This document shows, piece by piece, positions 50,576 through 57,617 of a DNA stretch of 64,000 nt; the stretch's first letter is position 1; the number at the start of each line of letters is the position of its first letter. Origin of the DNA: Streptomyces sp. NRRL F-5135 (GTDB taxonomy: Bacteria > Actinomycetota > Actinomycetes > Streptomycetales > Streptomycetaceae); assembly GCF_000719775.1 (NCBI RefSeq), contig NZ_JOHR01000001.1, positions 124,001 through 188,000 on the forward strand. The letters are read 5' to 3'. The position numbers and the translations under genes were made by a program. Under the pieces are notes generated by a model that was not told the origin of the DNA, did no database searches, and saw nothing but the letters and a program-made list of their open reading frames with translations.

Positions 50576-51571
50576 TCACGTCATCCGGAGAGGTTCTGTC
50601 CTGGCCGGCCCTGGGGCGCGGTGGGCGCGGCGGTAGGCCAGTGGGGACAGGCCGAGGTGGGTGTTGAAGTGCTTGCGCAGCGCGACGGTGTTCCCGAAGC
50701 CGCAGGCCGTGGCGATCCGCGCGACGGTCAGGTCGCTGGATTCCAGCATGCCGCGTGCCTGGGTCAGCCGGCTCTGCAGCAGCCATTGGAGGGGGCTGGT
50801 GCCCACCTCGGCGCGGAAGCGCCGGGTGAACGTGCGCTCACTCATGTGGGCGTGGCGGGCCATGCCCCGCAGCGTGAGCGGCTCGGCCAGCCGGTCCAGT
50901 GCCCACTGGCGGGTGGCCGAGGTGGAACGGTCGGCATCCTTCGGCACCGGGTGCTCGATGAACTGTGCCTGTCCGCCTTCACGCCATGGAGCCACCACGC
51001 ACCGTCGCGCCGCGGAGGTGGCCACGGTCGTGCCGTGGTCCCGGCGGACCAGATGGATGAACAGGTCGATGCCGGCGGCCCCGCCGGCAGCTGTCAGGAC
51101 GCGTCCGTTGTCGACGAACAGCACGTTCGGATCCACCTCGACATCAGGGAACAGCCGGGTGAACCGGTCGCACAGCGCCCAGTGGGTGGTGGCCCGCTGT
51201 CCGTCCAGCAGGCCGGCCGCCGCGAGCAGGAATGCCGATGTGCACAGGCTGACGATGCGGGTTTCGGGTCCGATCCGGGCGAAGGCCGCGGCCAGCCGGG
51301 CGGGCAGCTCGCCGGTGGCGAGGAGGTGTCCGTCGGGCTCCTGGGTGGCGATCACTACGGTGTCCGCACTGTCCAGGAGTGACTCGTCGTCGTCGACGAT
51401 GATCCGCATACCCTCGTTCGTACGGACCGGCCGGCCGCCGAGCGAGCAGGTCGTCACGGAATAGAGCCGTGCCCCGGCCGGATCGAGGGCCTCGTTGAGC
51501 ACCCGGGCCGCGATGCCCAGGTCCATCGGCACGACCCCGTCGAGGGCGAGAACGGCGACACGATGCGGCAT
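50576..51571 (-). CDS. GlxA/FtrA-type AraC regulator with DJ-1/PfpI domain
   Basis: This encodes 331 residues. The N-terminal DJ-1/PfpI-like domain (about 3-190: HRVAVLALDGVVPMDLGIAAR, RIVSLCTSAFLLAAAGLLDG) retains the Cys-x-x-x nucleophile-elbow position (SLCTSAF). It probably senses a ligand rather than hydrolyses one. The C-terminal AraC domain (about 210-325) has LTLRGMARHAHMSERTFTRRF and IATACGFGNTVALRKHFNTH. It is divergent from an NADPH oxidoreductase gene (134 bp between starts), which is the likely target. ATG at 51571. Confidence 0.9.
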   Translation of the reverse strand: MPHRVAVLALDGVVPMDLGIAARVLNEALDPAGARLYSVTTCSLGGRPVRTNEGMRIIVDDDESLLDSADTVVIATQEPDGHLLATGELPARLAAAFARIGPETRIVSLCTSAFLLAAAGLLDGQRATTHWALCDRFTRLFPDVEVDPNVLFVDNGRVLTAAGGAAGIDLFIHLVRRDHGTTVATSAARRCVVAPWREGGQAQFIEHPVPKDADRSTSATRQWALDRLAEPLTLRGMARHAHMSERTFTRRFRAEVGTSPLQWLLQSRLTQARGMLESSDLTVARIATACGFGNTVALRKHFNTHLGLSPLAYRRAHRAPGPARTEPLRMT

Positions 51572-51686
51572 GGCCGGAATGGTACGACAGGTGGCTGCCG
51601 AGCCACTCACGACGTCCCCCCGGCGTCGGCGAGGCTGAAGCACGTGCCCGGGCCTCTGTCCCCCGGGCCGAAGAACATGCGAAGCG

Positions 51687-51716
51687 GATATGAGCGAGGA
51701 AGATATGAGCGAGCAG
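51687..51716 (+). repeat. 15 bp duplication of the start region of the oxidoreductase gene
   Basis: Copies at 51687-51701 and 51702-51716 match at 13 of 15 bases and each contains ATATGAGCGAG. The GAGGAAG of copy one serves as ribosome site for the ATG in copy two. Confidence 0.7.
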
Positions 51717-52667
51717 ACGATGCGCGCCGTCACCGTCGAGGGGTTCGGTGGACCGGAGGTGCTGACCGCCGGCCGGGTCGCGCGCCCCGAGCCGCTGCCG
51801 ACCGAGGTGCTGGTGCGCGTGCACGCCGCCGGAATCAACCCGGTGGACTGGAAGACCCGTGCGGGCCACGGTATGGCCGGGCTGCAGACGCTGCCTCTGA
51901 TCCTCGGCTGGGACGTTTCCGGCGTCGTCGAGGAGGTCGGCTTCGGTGTCACCACGCTCGCGCCCGGCGACGAGGTCTATGCCATGCCGTGGTTCCCGCG
52001 CCCGGCCGGCGGGTACGCCGAGTTCGTCACGGCACCGTCCCGCCAGTTCGCCCGCAAGCCGGTCTCGCTCTCGCACGTCGAGGCCGCGGCGCTGCCGCTC
52101 GCGGCGCTCACCGCCTGGCAGGCCCTGGTCGACACAGCGCGCGTCACCCGCGGGCAGCGGGTGCTGGTGCACGCCGCGGCCGGTGGTGTCGGGCACTTGG
52201 CGGTGCAGTTCGCCAAGCACCTTGGCGCCGAAGTGATCGCGACCGCCCGCGAGCCCCGGCACGCCTGGCTCAAGGAACTGGGCGCGGACGAAACGATTGA
52301 CTACACCCGGCAGCGGTTCGAGGAGGCCACCGGCAAGGTCGATGTCGTCATCGACCTGATCGGCGCCGCGGATGACACCGACGTGCGGTCGGTGCCGGTG
52401 ACCCGGCCCGGCGGCCTGATCGTCTCCATCCCTGGAGGTGTCTCGGACGGCCTGGCCGCCGCGGCCGGACAGGCGGGTGTGCGCACCAGCCCGCTGCTGG
52501 TCGAGCCGGACGCCGCCGCTCTGACGTCCATCGCCGGCCTGGTCGACTCCGGCACGGTCCGGGTCGAGGTCGAACGCAGCTTCGCCCTGGAACAGGCCGC
52601 CGAGGCGCACCGGCTGGGGGAGACCAACCGCACCCGCGGCAAGCTCGTGCTGGAGGTGGCGCGGTGA
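51705..52667 (+). CDS. NADP-dependent zinc-free alcohol dehydrogenase/quinone reductase
   Basis: This encodes 320 residues of the MDR superfamily, quinone-oxidoreductase type. The N-terminal catalytic part has VHAAGINPVDWKTRAG, then GWDVSGVVEEVG. The Rossmann motif AAAGGVGHLAVQFAKHLGA binds NADPH. There are no zinc-ligand Cys or His, so it is zinc-free. It probably reduces quinones or activated alkenes/ketones in the cytosol. ATG 51705 with GAGGAAG upstream is preferred; ATG 51690 is the duplicated alternative. It is divergent from the GlxA-type regulator. Confidence 0.88.
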   Translation: MSEQTMRAVTVEGFGGPEVLTAGRVARPEPLPTEVLVRVHAAGINPVDWKTRAGHGMAGLQTLPLILGWDVSGVVEEVGFGVTTLAPGDEVYAMPWFPRPAGGYAEFVTAPSRQFARKPVSLSHVEAAALPLAALTAWQALVDTARVTRGQRVLVHAAAGGVGHLAVQFAKHLGAEVIATAREPRHAWLKELGADETIDYTRQRFEEATGKVDVVIDLIGAADDTDVRSVPVTRPGGLIVSIPGGVSDGLAAAAGQAGVRTSPLLVEPDAAALTSIAGLVDSGTVRVEVERSFALEQAAEAHRLGETNRTRGKLVLEVAR

Positions 52668-52674
52668 CGCCGAC

Positions 52675-52709
52675 GACCGCGGGGCCCGACACGATGTCCG
52701 GCCCCGGTC
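52675..52709. terminator. Hairpin between oxidoreductase and PI-PLC genes
   Basis: GGGGCC (52681-52686) pairs with GGCCCC (52700-52705), extended after a 2-base bulge by GACC/GGTC. Convergent spacer of 52 bp. Confidence 0.4.
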
Positions 52710-52719
52710 GGTCCGACTT

Positions 52720-53766
52720 CTACCGCTGTGCCGTGGCGCGCGGAACCACCGACGAGAGCACCGTCGGCAGCGCGTGCCAGTCCGCCGAGATCAGGCTGGC
52801 GTGGCGCTGGGCGAGCAGGGCCAGCCGGTCGCGCGCCTGCTGCTCGGTCGGGTTCTCGCCGTCGATGGCCGGCGCCACGTTGTGCGCGTCGGTCATCAGG
52901 AGGAAGTAGTTGCGCTGCGCGTACCACGCGGTGTCGAAGCCGGCCGCGGCGTAGGCGGAGGCGTCCCCGTCGAAGAAGACGAACCAGGGCCTGATCGAGG
53001 CGTCCTTGTACCGCGTGCGCGGGTCCCCGGCCGCGGCGCGGTGGACGGCGGGGAAGGCCGCGGCCTCCGGCAGCCGCCCGGCCGCCTCGAGGTCGCGCAG
53101 GTGGGTCGCGTACTCGACATCGGTCCACAGGGTGTCGAGCGGGTTCTGCTCCTCCACCGTGCCGGGGATGAGTTCGACCACGAACTTGCCCGCCAGTTCG
53201 GCGCGCGTGGCCCACGCGCCGGCCTGCGCGGCCTCGTCGAGATCGGCGTGGTCGCCCGCCAGGTCCGCCGGGCGGTACAGCGCGTCGCCGAGCTTCGCGC
53301 CCAGGAGCGCGTCGAGGGCGGCGGGGCCCCGGCCGTTCTGGCCCAGGAATCCGTCCTTCATCTCCATCTTGAGGACGATCGGCCGGTGCCCGGGGTTGGC
53401 GTCGTGCCAGGCTCTGATGTCGGCGAGGCAGCCGCCGAGGTCACGGTTGCGCGACTTGGTGCGCAGTTCGGCCGCGTCGGCGGCGTTCTCGCAGTTGTTG
53501 TCGTTGCCGAGCGGATTGCTGTGCGACACCCGCCAGGAGGGGCCGAACGCATTGGTCCAGACGTCGAGTTCGAGCATCCCCGCACCGGAGTCCAACGCGT
53601 CCGCGAAGTAGGGGAAGGTGGCCTTCTCGTACGCGTTGTGGACGCCCACCCCGGTGCCGGACGGGTATGACAGCCCGTCGGTGTCCGCGGCGCCGGCCGG
53701 CGTGGCGACGAGGGCCAGGAGCGCGGCGGCACCGGCCGCCACCGTGGTGCGAAGAAGCTGGACCAT
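52720..53766 (-). CDS. Secreted Ca2+-dependent PI-specific phospholipase C-like protein
   Basis: This encodes 348 residues. A Sec signal (1-27, cleavage after GAA) precedes a TIM-barrel with the catalytic His in GVGVHNAYEKATFPYF and the metal-binding MLELDVWTNAFG and RVSHSNP, as in the S. antibioticus-type PLC family that uses Ca2+. A second acidic patch is PIVLKMEMKDGFLGQNG. It should cleave phosphatidylinositol or related phosphodiesters outside the cell. ATG 53766 has GGGAGGA 9 bases upstream. A GACATG direct repeat lies about 25-40 bp upstream. Confidence 0.85.
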   Translation of the reverse strand: MVQLLRTTVAAGAAALLALVATPAGAADTDGLSYPSGTGVGVHNAYEKATFPYFADALDSGAGMLELDVWTNAFGPSWRVSHSNPLGNDNNCENAADAAELRTKSRNRDLGGCLADIRAWHDANPGHRPIVLKMEMKDGFLGQNGRGPAALDALLGAKLGDALYRPADLAGDHADLDEAAQAGAWATRAELAGKFVVELIPGTVEEQNPLDTLWTDVEYATHLRDLEAAGRLPEAAAFPAVHRAAAGDPRTRYKDASIRPWFVFFDGDASAYAAAGFDTAWYAQRNYFLLMTDAHNVAPAIDGENPTEQQARDRLALLAQRHASLISADWHALPTVLSSVVPRATAQR

Positions 53767-53788
53767 GTCCGTTGTTCCTCCCGCTACA

Positions 53789-53805
53789 CATGTCTAGGTC
53801 ATGTC
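53789..53805. repeat. GACATG direct repeat upstream of the PI-PLC gene
   Basis: On the minus strand GACATG occurs twice with 5 bp between (11 bp period), overlapping a TTGACA. The same arrangement is found upstream of the GH95 gene. Confidence 0.5.
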
Positions 53806-53883
53806 AATTCGAGAGGAGCGTACGGGAGTTCGGTGACGCGCGGGGGGATACGAGCTTACGGAACCGATCGATCACACGGCGCT

Positions 53884-54570
53884 TCACGGGACGCGGTTCA
53901 CGGGAGGCGCCTCATCGGCTGCGATGCGCGGGGCGGGGGCGCGGCGAAGGGCGGACGTCTGGGAGCCGGGCGCTCCTCCACGGCGCCGCCTCACCCACAG
54001 CCCCGCGCAACCGATCACGGTGAGGAGGAGTACGGCGACGGCGGGGCCGCCGAGGGTGAGGATGCCCCGGATCGACGTCGCGGCGGCGTACCCGGCGCCG
54101 GCTTCGGCCGTGGCCCACAGGCAGGCGGCGGTGGCGCTGTAGGGGGCGACGCGGTGGTAGGGCAGTCGGGTGGCACCCGCGCAGTGGGGCGCGAGGGTAC
54201 GGACCACCGGCAGGAACCGGGCCAGGAAGACGGCCCGGCCGCCATGACGTGCCATCAGCGACTCGGCGTACCGCCACGCCGTGTCGGGGATGCGCCGCCC
54301 CGCCCGTCCGGTGCGCAGTCGACGGCCCAGGAGCCCGCCGGTGCGGTGGGCGAGGAAGTCTCCCGCGACCACCGCACCGGCCGCGGCGGCGATGACCGCG
54401 GGGAGACCGAGGTGGCCCGTGCGGGCCAGCGCCCCGGCGGTGAGGAGCAGCGTGAGCGTGGGGACGAAGGCACCGATCAGGAGGATCGACTCGGCCAGGA
54501 CGGCCAGGGCCACCACCGTGTACGCCGCCGCGGGAGGCAGGTGGCCGAGGAGGTCGGACAGGGCGTTCAC
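53884..54570 (-). CDS. DedA-family membrane protein
   Basis: This encodes 228 residues with four or five predicted helices. DedA features include ESILLIGAFVPTLTLLLTAG, then GDFLAHRTGGLLGRRL and GGRAVFLARFLPVVRTLAPHCAG, the conserved re-entrant/Arg region of lipid scramblase-like proteins. The GTG start overlaps the stop of the methyltransferase gene (GTGA), so the two are translationally coupled. Together they suggest a membrane-lipid function. A basic tail of 30 residues follows the last helix. Confidence 0.87.
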   Translation of the reverse strand: MNALSDLLGHLPPAAAYTVVALAVLAESILLIGAFVPTLTLLLTAGALARTGHLGLPAVIAAAAGAVVAGDFLAHRTGGLLGRRLRTGRAGRRIPDTAWRYAESLMARHGGRAVFLARFLPVVRTLAPHCAGATRLPYHRVAPYSATAACLWATAEAGAGYAAATSIRGILTLGGPAVAVLLLTVIGCAGLWVRRRRGGAPGSQTSALRRAPAPRIAADEAPPVNRVP

Positions 54571-55292
54571 CGACCGGCCGCGTCGCGGAGGCGTTCCTGG
54601 TGGCGCGAGGGGGCGAGGGGCCGTCGCAGGTGCCAGACGTGGGCCGGGGGCAGGTTGGCCCACACGGTCCAGCGGCCGGTGGCGTAGCCGCGCTGGTAGG
54701 CGGCCATGACCTCGTTCACCGCGGTGTGACGGCGTGCTTCGGCTCGTGACGCGGTCAGGGCGCGGGCCGCGCGGGTGCCGAGGTAGGCGAAGTAGGTGAG
54801 GACGCCGCCGGGGTGCAGCAGCTCCAGGTACCGGGCCATGATGCGGTCGACCTGTACGGGGGTGAAGTTGGTCAGCGGGAGTCCGGAGACGATCACGTCG
54901 TAGCGCCGGTCGGTGCTGAGGTGCTCGACGTAGGTCCGGTGCACGGCCACCTTCGGGGACGCGCCCGCCAGGTGGGGGTGTGCGGCGACGAGGTCGCGCA
55001 GTCGCGCGGCGAAGCGCGGGTTGGCCTCGACGATGTCCAGTCGGCTGCCCCGGGACAGCCGGGGTATCAGGGCGCGGGTGACGGCGCCGGTTCCGGCGCC
55101 CGCTTCCAGTACGGACAGCGGGCGGGACGCGTGTGCCCTCAGAGGACTGGTCAGAGCGTGGGCGAGCGCTTCGCCGCTGGGGGCGAGCGCGCCGGTGGTC
55201 CGCAGATCGCGGGCCGCTTCGACGAGGAACGTCCAGCCTTCGGGACGGCGCCGCACCGGGGCACGGTGGTGTGAGGTGGTCGAGTCGTTCAT
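54567..55292 (-). CDS. SAM-dependent methyltransferase, PmtA-like phospholipid N-methyltransferase
   Basis: This encodes 241 residues. The SAM-binding motif I is VLEAGAGTGAVTRAL, with the motif II acidic residue in LDIVEANPRF. The stretch VIVSGLPLTNFTPVQVDRIM matches the PmtA-type phospholipid N-methyltransferases. It probably methylates phosphatidylethanolamine, though rRNA methyltransferase-like KsgA relatives are an alternative. The ATG at 55292 lies 8 bases after TAGCGT and may be leaderless. It is the first gene of an operon with dedA, divergent from a two-component system, and a 20 bp palindrome lies between them. Confidence 0.8.
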   Translation of the reverse strand: MNDSTTSHHRAPVRRRPEGWTFLVEAARDLRTTGALAPSGEALAHALTSPLRAHASRPLSVLEAGAGTGAVTRALIPRLSRGSRLDIVEANPRFAARLRDLVAAHPHLAGASPKVAVHRTYVEHLSTDRRYDVIVSGLPLTNFTPVQVDRIMARYLELLHPGGVLTYFAYLGTRAARALTASRAEARRHTAVNEVMAAYQRGYATGRWTVWANLPPAHVWHLRRPLAPSRHQERLRDAAGR

Positions 55293-55299
55293 GGTTTCG

Positions 55300-55305
55300 A
55301 CGCTA
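55300..55305 (-). promoter_or_regulatory. Candidate -10 (TAGCGT) for the methyltransferase-dedA operon
   Basis: The minus-strand TAGCGT ends 7 bases before ATG 55292, implying a leaderless or near-leaderless transcript. Confidence 0.4.
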
Positions 55306-55348
55306 GAAACACGCGCCCTTCGGCAGATCCGTCGTTGTGTGACGGCCT

Positions 55349-55368
55349 CCCCCTACGAAAGTAGGGGG
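55349..55368. promoter_or_regulatory. Perfect 20 bp palindrome, likely response-regulator operator
   Basis: CCCCCTAC and GTAGGGGG flank GAAA. The centre is about 65 bp upstream of the predicted start sites of both divergent transcripts, a spacing typical of activator sites. Confidence 0.6.
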
Positions 55369-55415
55369 TCGTCGCGGCAGATCGTCGGACCGGCGGACAC
55401 ACCGGCCCGCCTAGG

Positions 55416-56573
55416 ATGGCCGGTGTGAGTCGGCGAGAGGGCCCGTTGTGGGCGGCGTACGGGCGCGTGGCGCTCGTGGCGTTGATCGTGGCGGGCATCG
55501 GCTTGAACGCCTCGGTGATCAGCGGCGGACGTCACCTCTTCCCCGTCACCGCCGCGGCCCTGCTGTGCGGTGCCGCCCTGCTCCTGCCCCGGCGGCGATG
55601 GCTGCTCGCCCCGCTCCTGGCCACGGTGGCCACGGCGTGGTGGGGGTGGCCCATGCTGCCGCTGCTGGCGATCGCCCTGTACGACCTGTCCGTGGACCGC
55701 CGGGTGCGGGTGGCCCTCGGATGCGCCGTCGCCGCGCTCGGCGGCAATCTGCTGGGCCACCCCACCACCTCGCTGTGGGGAGCGGACCGGTACGCGTCCA
55801 CCCTGTTCCTGCCCGCGCTGGCCATCGCCGTCGGGCTGTGGCTGGGCAGCCGTCGGCGGCTGCTCCACGCGCTGACCGCCCAGGTCGGGCATCTGAGGGT
55901 CGAGACGGAGCTGCGCGAAGAGGCGGCCCGGGCGGCGGAGCGGTCCCATATCGCGGCGGAGATGCACGACGTACTGGCTCATCGTCTGAGCCTGATCGCC
56001 CTGCACACCGGTGTCCTGGCCACCAGGAGCGACACGCTGCCGGCGCCGGTCGTCGAACGCCTCGGCCTGCTGCGGACCGCGTCCACCGAGGCCCTGGCCG
56101 ATCTGCGGGACGTTCTCGGTGCCCTGCGCGACCCCGGCTCCGCCCCGGCGGAGTCCGCTCTCGCACCCGTCGTACGCGACGTGCGGGAGCTCGTCGACGA
56201 GGCCAGGACCGCCGGGCAGCACGTCGGGCTGACGGTCGACGGTCTTTCCGAGCGGGTCCCCACCACCCACCGGCTGGCCGTGTACCGCGTCGTCCGGGAG
56301 GCGCTGACCAACGCCCGCAAGCACGCCGACGGTGCCGCGGTGACCGTGCGCGTCGATTACCGGCCGCCCGCCACACTGGTCGAGGTCACCAACCCGCCCG
56401 GCCAGGCGCGCGCCGGCCCGGCCGGCCCCGGCTTCGGTCTCGTCGGTCTGCGCGAACGCGTCACCGCCCTCGGCGGACACCTGAACGCCGGGCCGGCCGG
56501 CGCGGGCGCCTGGCGGCTGGCCGCTCGTATCCCCCACCCGACCGACACCGAACAGAACGGCCCCCGCACATGA
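55416..56573 (+). CDS. Two-component sensor histidine kinase (HisKA_3/NarL type)
   Basis: This encodes 385 residues. Five or six N-terminal helices (about 10-145) form the sensor, with no large extracytoplasmic domain. The phospho-acceptor His is in AAEMHDVLAHRLSLIALHTG (about 188). The HATPase domain has REALTNARKHADG (N box) and GFGLVGLRERV (G box). The ATG at 55416 is used; a GTG at 55425 lies just after TAGGAT (55412-55417) and could be a leaderless start. Its stop overlaps the response regulator ATG (ATGA). It probably senses membrane state through its helices. Confidence 0.9.
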   Translation: MAGVSRREGPLWAAYGRVALVALIVAGIGLNASVISGGRHLFPVTAAALLCGAALLLPRRRWLLAPLLATVATAWWGWPMLPLLAIALYDLSVDRRVRVALGCAVAALGGNLLGHPTTSLWGADRYASTLFLPALAIAVGLWLGSRRRLLHALTAQVGHLRVETELREEAARAAERSHIAAEMHDVLAHRLSLIALHTGVLATRSDTLPAPVVERLGLLRTASTEALADLRDVLGALRDPGSAPAESALAPVVRDVRELVDEARTAGQHVGLTVDGLSERVPTTHRLAVYRVVREALTNARKHADGAAVTVRVDYRPPATLVEVTNPPGQARAGPAGPGFGLVGLRERVTALGGHLNAGPAGAGAWRLAARIPHPTDTEQNGPRT

Positions 56574-57211
56574 TCCGCGCCATGATCGTCGACGACGACG
56601 CCCTGGTCCGCCTCGGCCTGACCGACCTCCTCGAGGTCGACCGGGACATCGAGGTCGCCGCCCAGGCCGCCGACGGTCTCCAGGCCATCGACCAGGCCAT
56701 GGCACACCGCATCGACGTCGCCCTCGTCGACGTACGCATGCCCCGCATGGACGGCATCACCGCCACCGCCCGGCTGCGGGCCCTCCCCCATGCCCCGAAG
56801 GTGATCACTCTGACCACCTTCGACCTCGACGAATACGTCTACAACGCCCTCGCCGCGGGAGCCGACGGGTTCCTGCTCAAGGACACCGACCCGGCCGAGA
56901 TCCTGCGCGCCGTCCACCTGGTGGCCGCCGGCTCGGCCATGCTCCACCCCGCGGCGGCCCGCCGCCTCATCGACCGCTACCACGCCTCCACCCGGCCGAG
57001 GGCCACCGCGGCCCGGGCCCGGCTGGACCGGCTCACGCCCCGCGAACGGGACGTTCTGAGCCTGCTCGCCCGAGGCGACACCAACGCGGAGATCGCCACC
57101 CGCCTCGCCATGCGGGAGAGCACCGTCAAGGCGCATGTCAGCCGCATCCTGACCGCGCTCGACGTCACCAACCGCGTCCAGGCCGCCCTCCTGGCCCGCG
57201 ACGCGGGATGA
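56570..57211 (+). CDS. NarL/LuxR-type response regulator
   Basis: This encodes 213 residues. The receiver domain (1-120) has the acidic pocket D-D-D in MIVDDDALVRLG, the phospho-acceptor Asp in ALVDVRMPRMDG, and the Lys in FLLKDTDP. The LuxR HTH (about 150-205) reads LTPRERDVLSLLARGDTNAEIA and ESTVKAHVSRILTAL. It is coupled to the kinase gene by an ATGA overlap. It is the obvious candidate to bind the 55349-55368 palindrome and control both its own operon and the methyltransferase-dedA pair. Confidence 0.93.
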   Translation: MIRAMIVDDDALVRLGLTDLLEVDRDIEVAAQAADGLQAIDQAMAHRIDVALVDVRMPRMDGITATARLRALPHAPKVITLTTFDLDEYVYNALAAGADGFLLKDTDPAEILRAVHLVAAGSAMLHPAAARRLIDRYHASTRPRATAARARLDRLTPRERDVLSLLARGDTNAEIATRLAMRESTVKAHVSRILTALDVTNRVQAALLARDAG

Positions 57212-57224
57212 ACCGCCTCATCCG

Positions 57225-57290
57225 GGGGACCTCGCACCATGCCCGTCCGGGTCGCGCGGCCCGATCGGACGCTCGTGGCGCGAGGACCCC
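57225..57290. terminator. Large stem-loop after the response-regulator gene
   Basis: GGGGACCTCGC (57225-57235) pairs with 57280-57290 with one mismatch; GTCCG/CGGAC pairs inside the loop. Confidence 0.35.
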
Positions 57291-57318
57291 TCACCGCCCC
57301 GGGCCGGCGGCGGTGGGC

Positions 57319-57519
57319 TCAGGGCAGCTGCTCCTCGATCGCCGCACGGCCCCGCTGGGCCAGCCGGCGCTCGGCCCACTCGATGTTCTCCGGGGTGAGA
57401 TCGCGCCCCGAGGCCAGCGCGAGGTCCTCCGCCGTGATCTCGTCGCAGGCGCCGGTGTGCAGCAGCCGGTCCGGGGTGATGCCCTCGCCTTCCGGCCGCG
57501 CAGCGGACTCCGTGTTCAT
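57319..57519 (-). CDS. Small conserved hypothetical protein
   Basis: This encodes 66 residues, acidic and soluble. A strong GAGGAGG lies 4 bases before the ATG at 57519. The C-terminal ASGRDLTPENIEWAERRLAQRG is predicted helical. Similar Streptomyces proteins exist from memory, with no known function. It follows the RCK-channel-like gene on the same strand by about 100 bp. Confidence 0.72.
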   Translation of the reverse strand: MNTESAARPEGEGITPDRLLHTGACDEITAEDLALASGRDLTPENIEWAERRLAQRGRAAIEEQLP

Positions 57520-57617
57520 GCCGCCTCCTCGTTCGTCCGGTGCACGCCATTCTCGTGCCCGCCGGACGGCCCCGCATCCCCGTCGCACGCCGTCCGCCCG
57601 GGCCCGGCCCGGGCCGC

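Noticed and set aside
53789..53810. A PhoP (PHO) box upstream of the PI-PLC gene, since both have 11 bp periods
   Set aside because: The units do not match the GTTCA-type PHO consensus on either strand.
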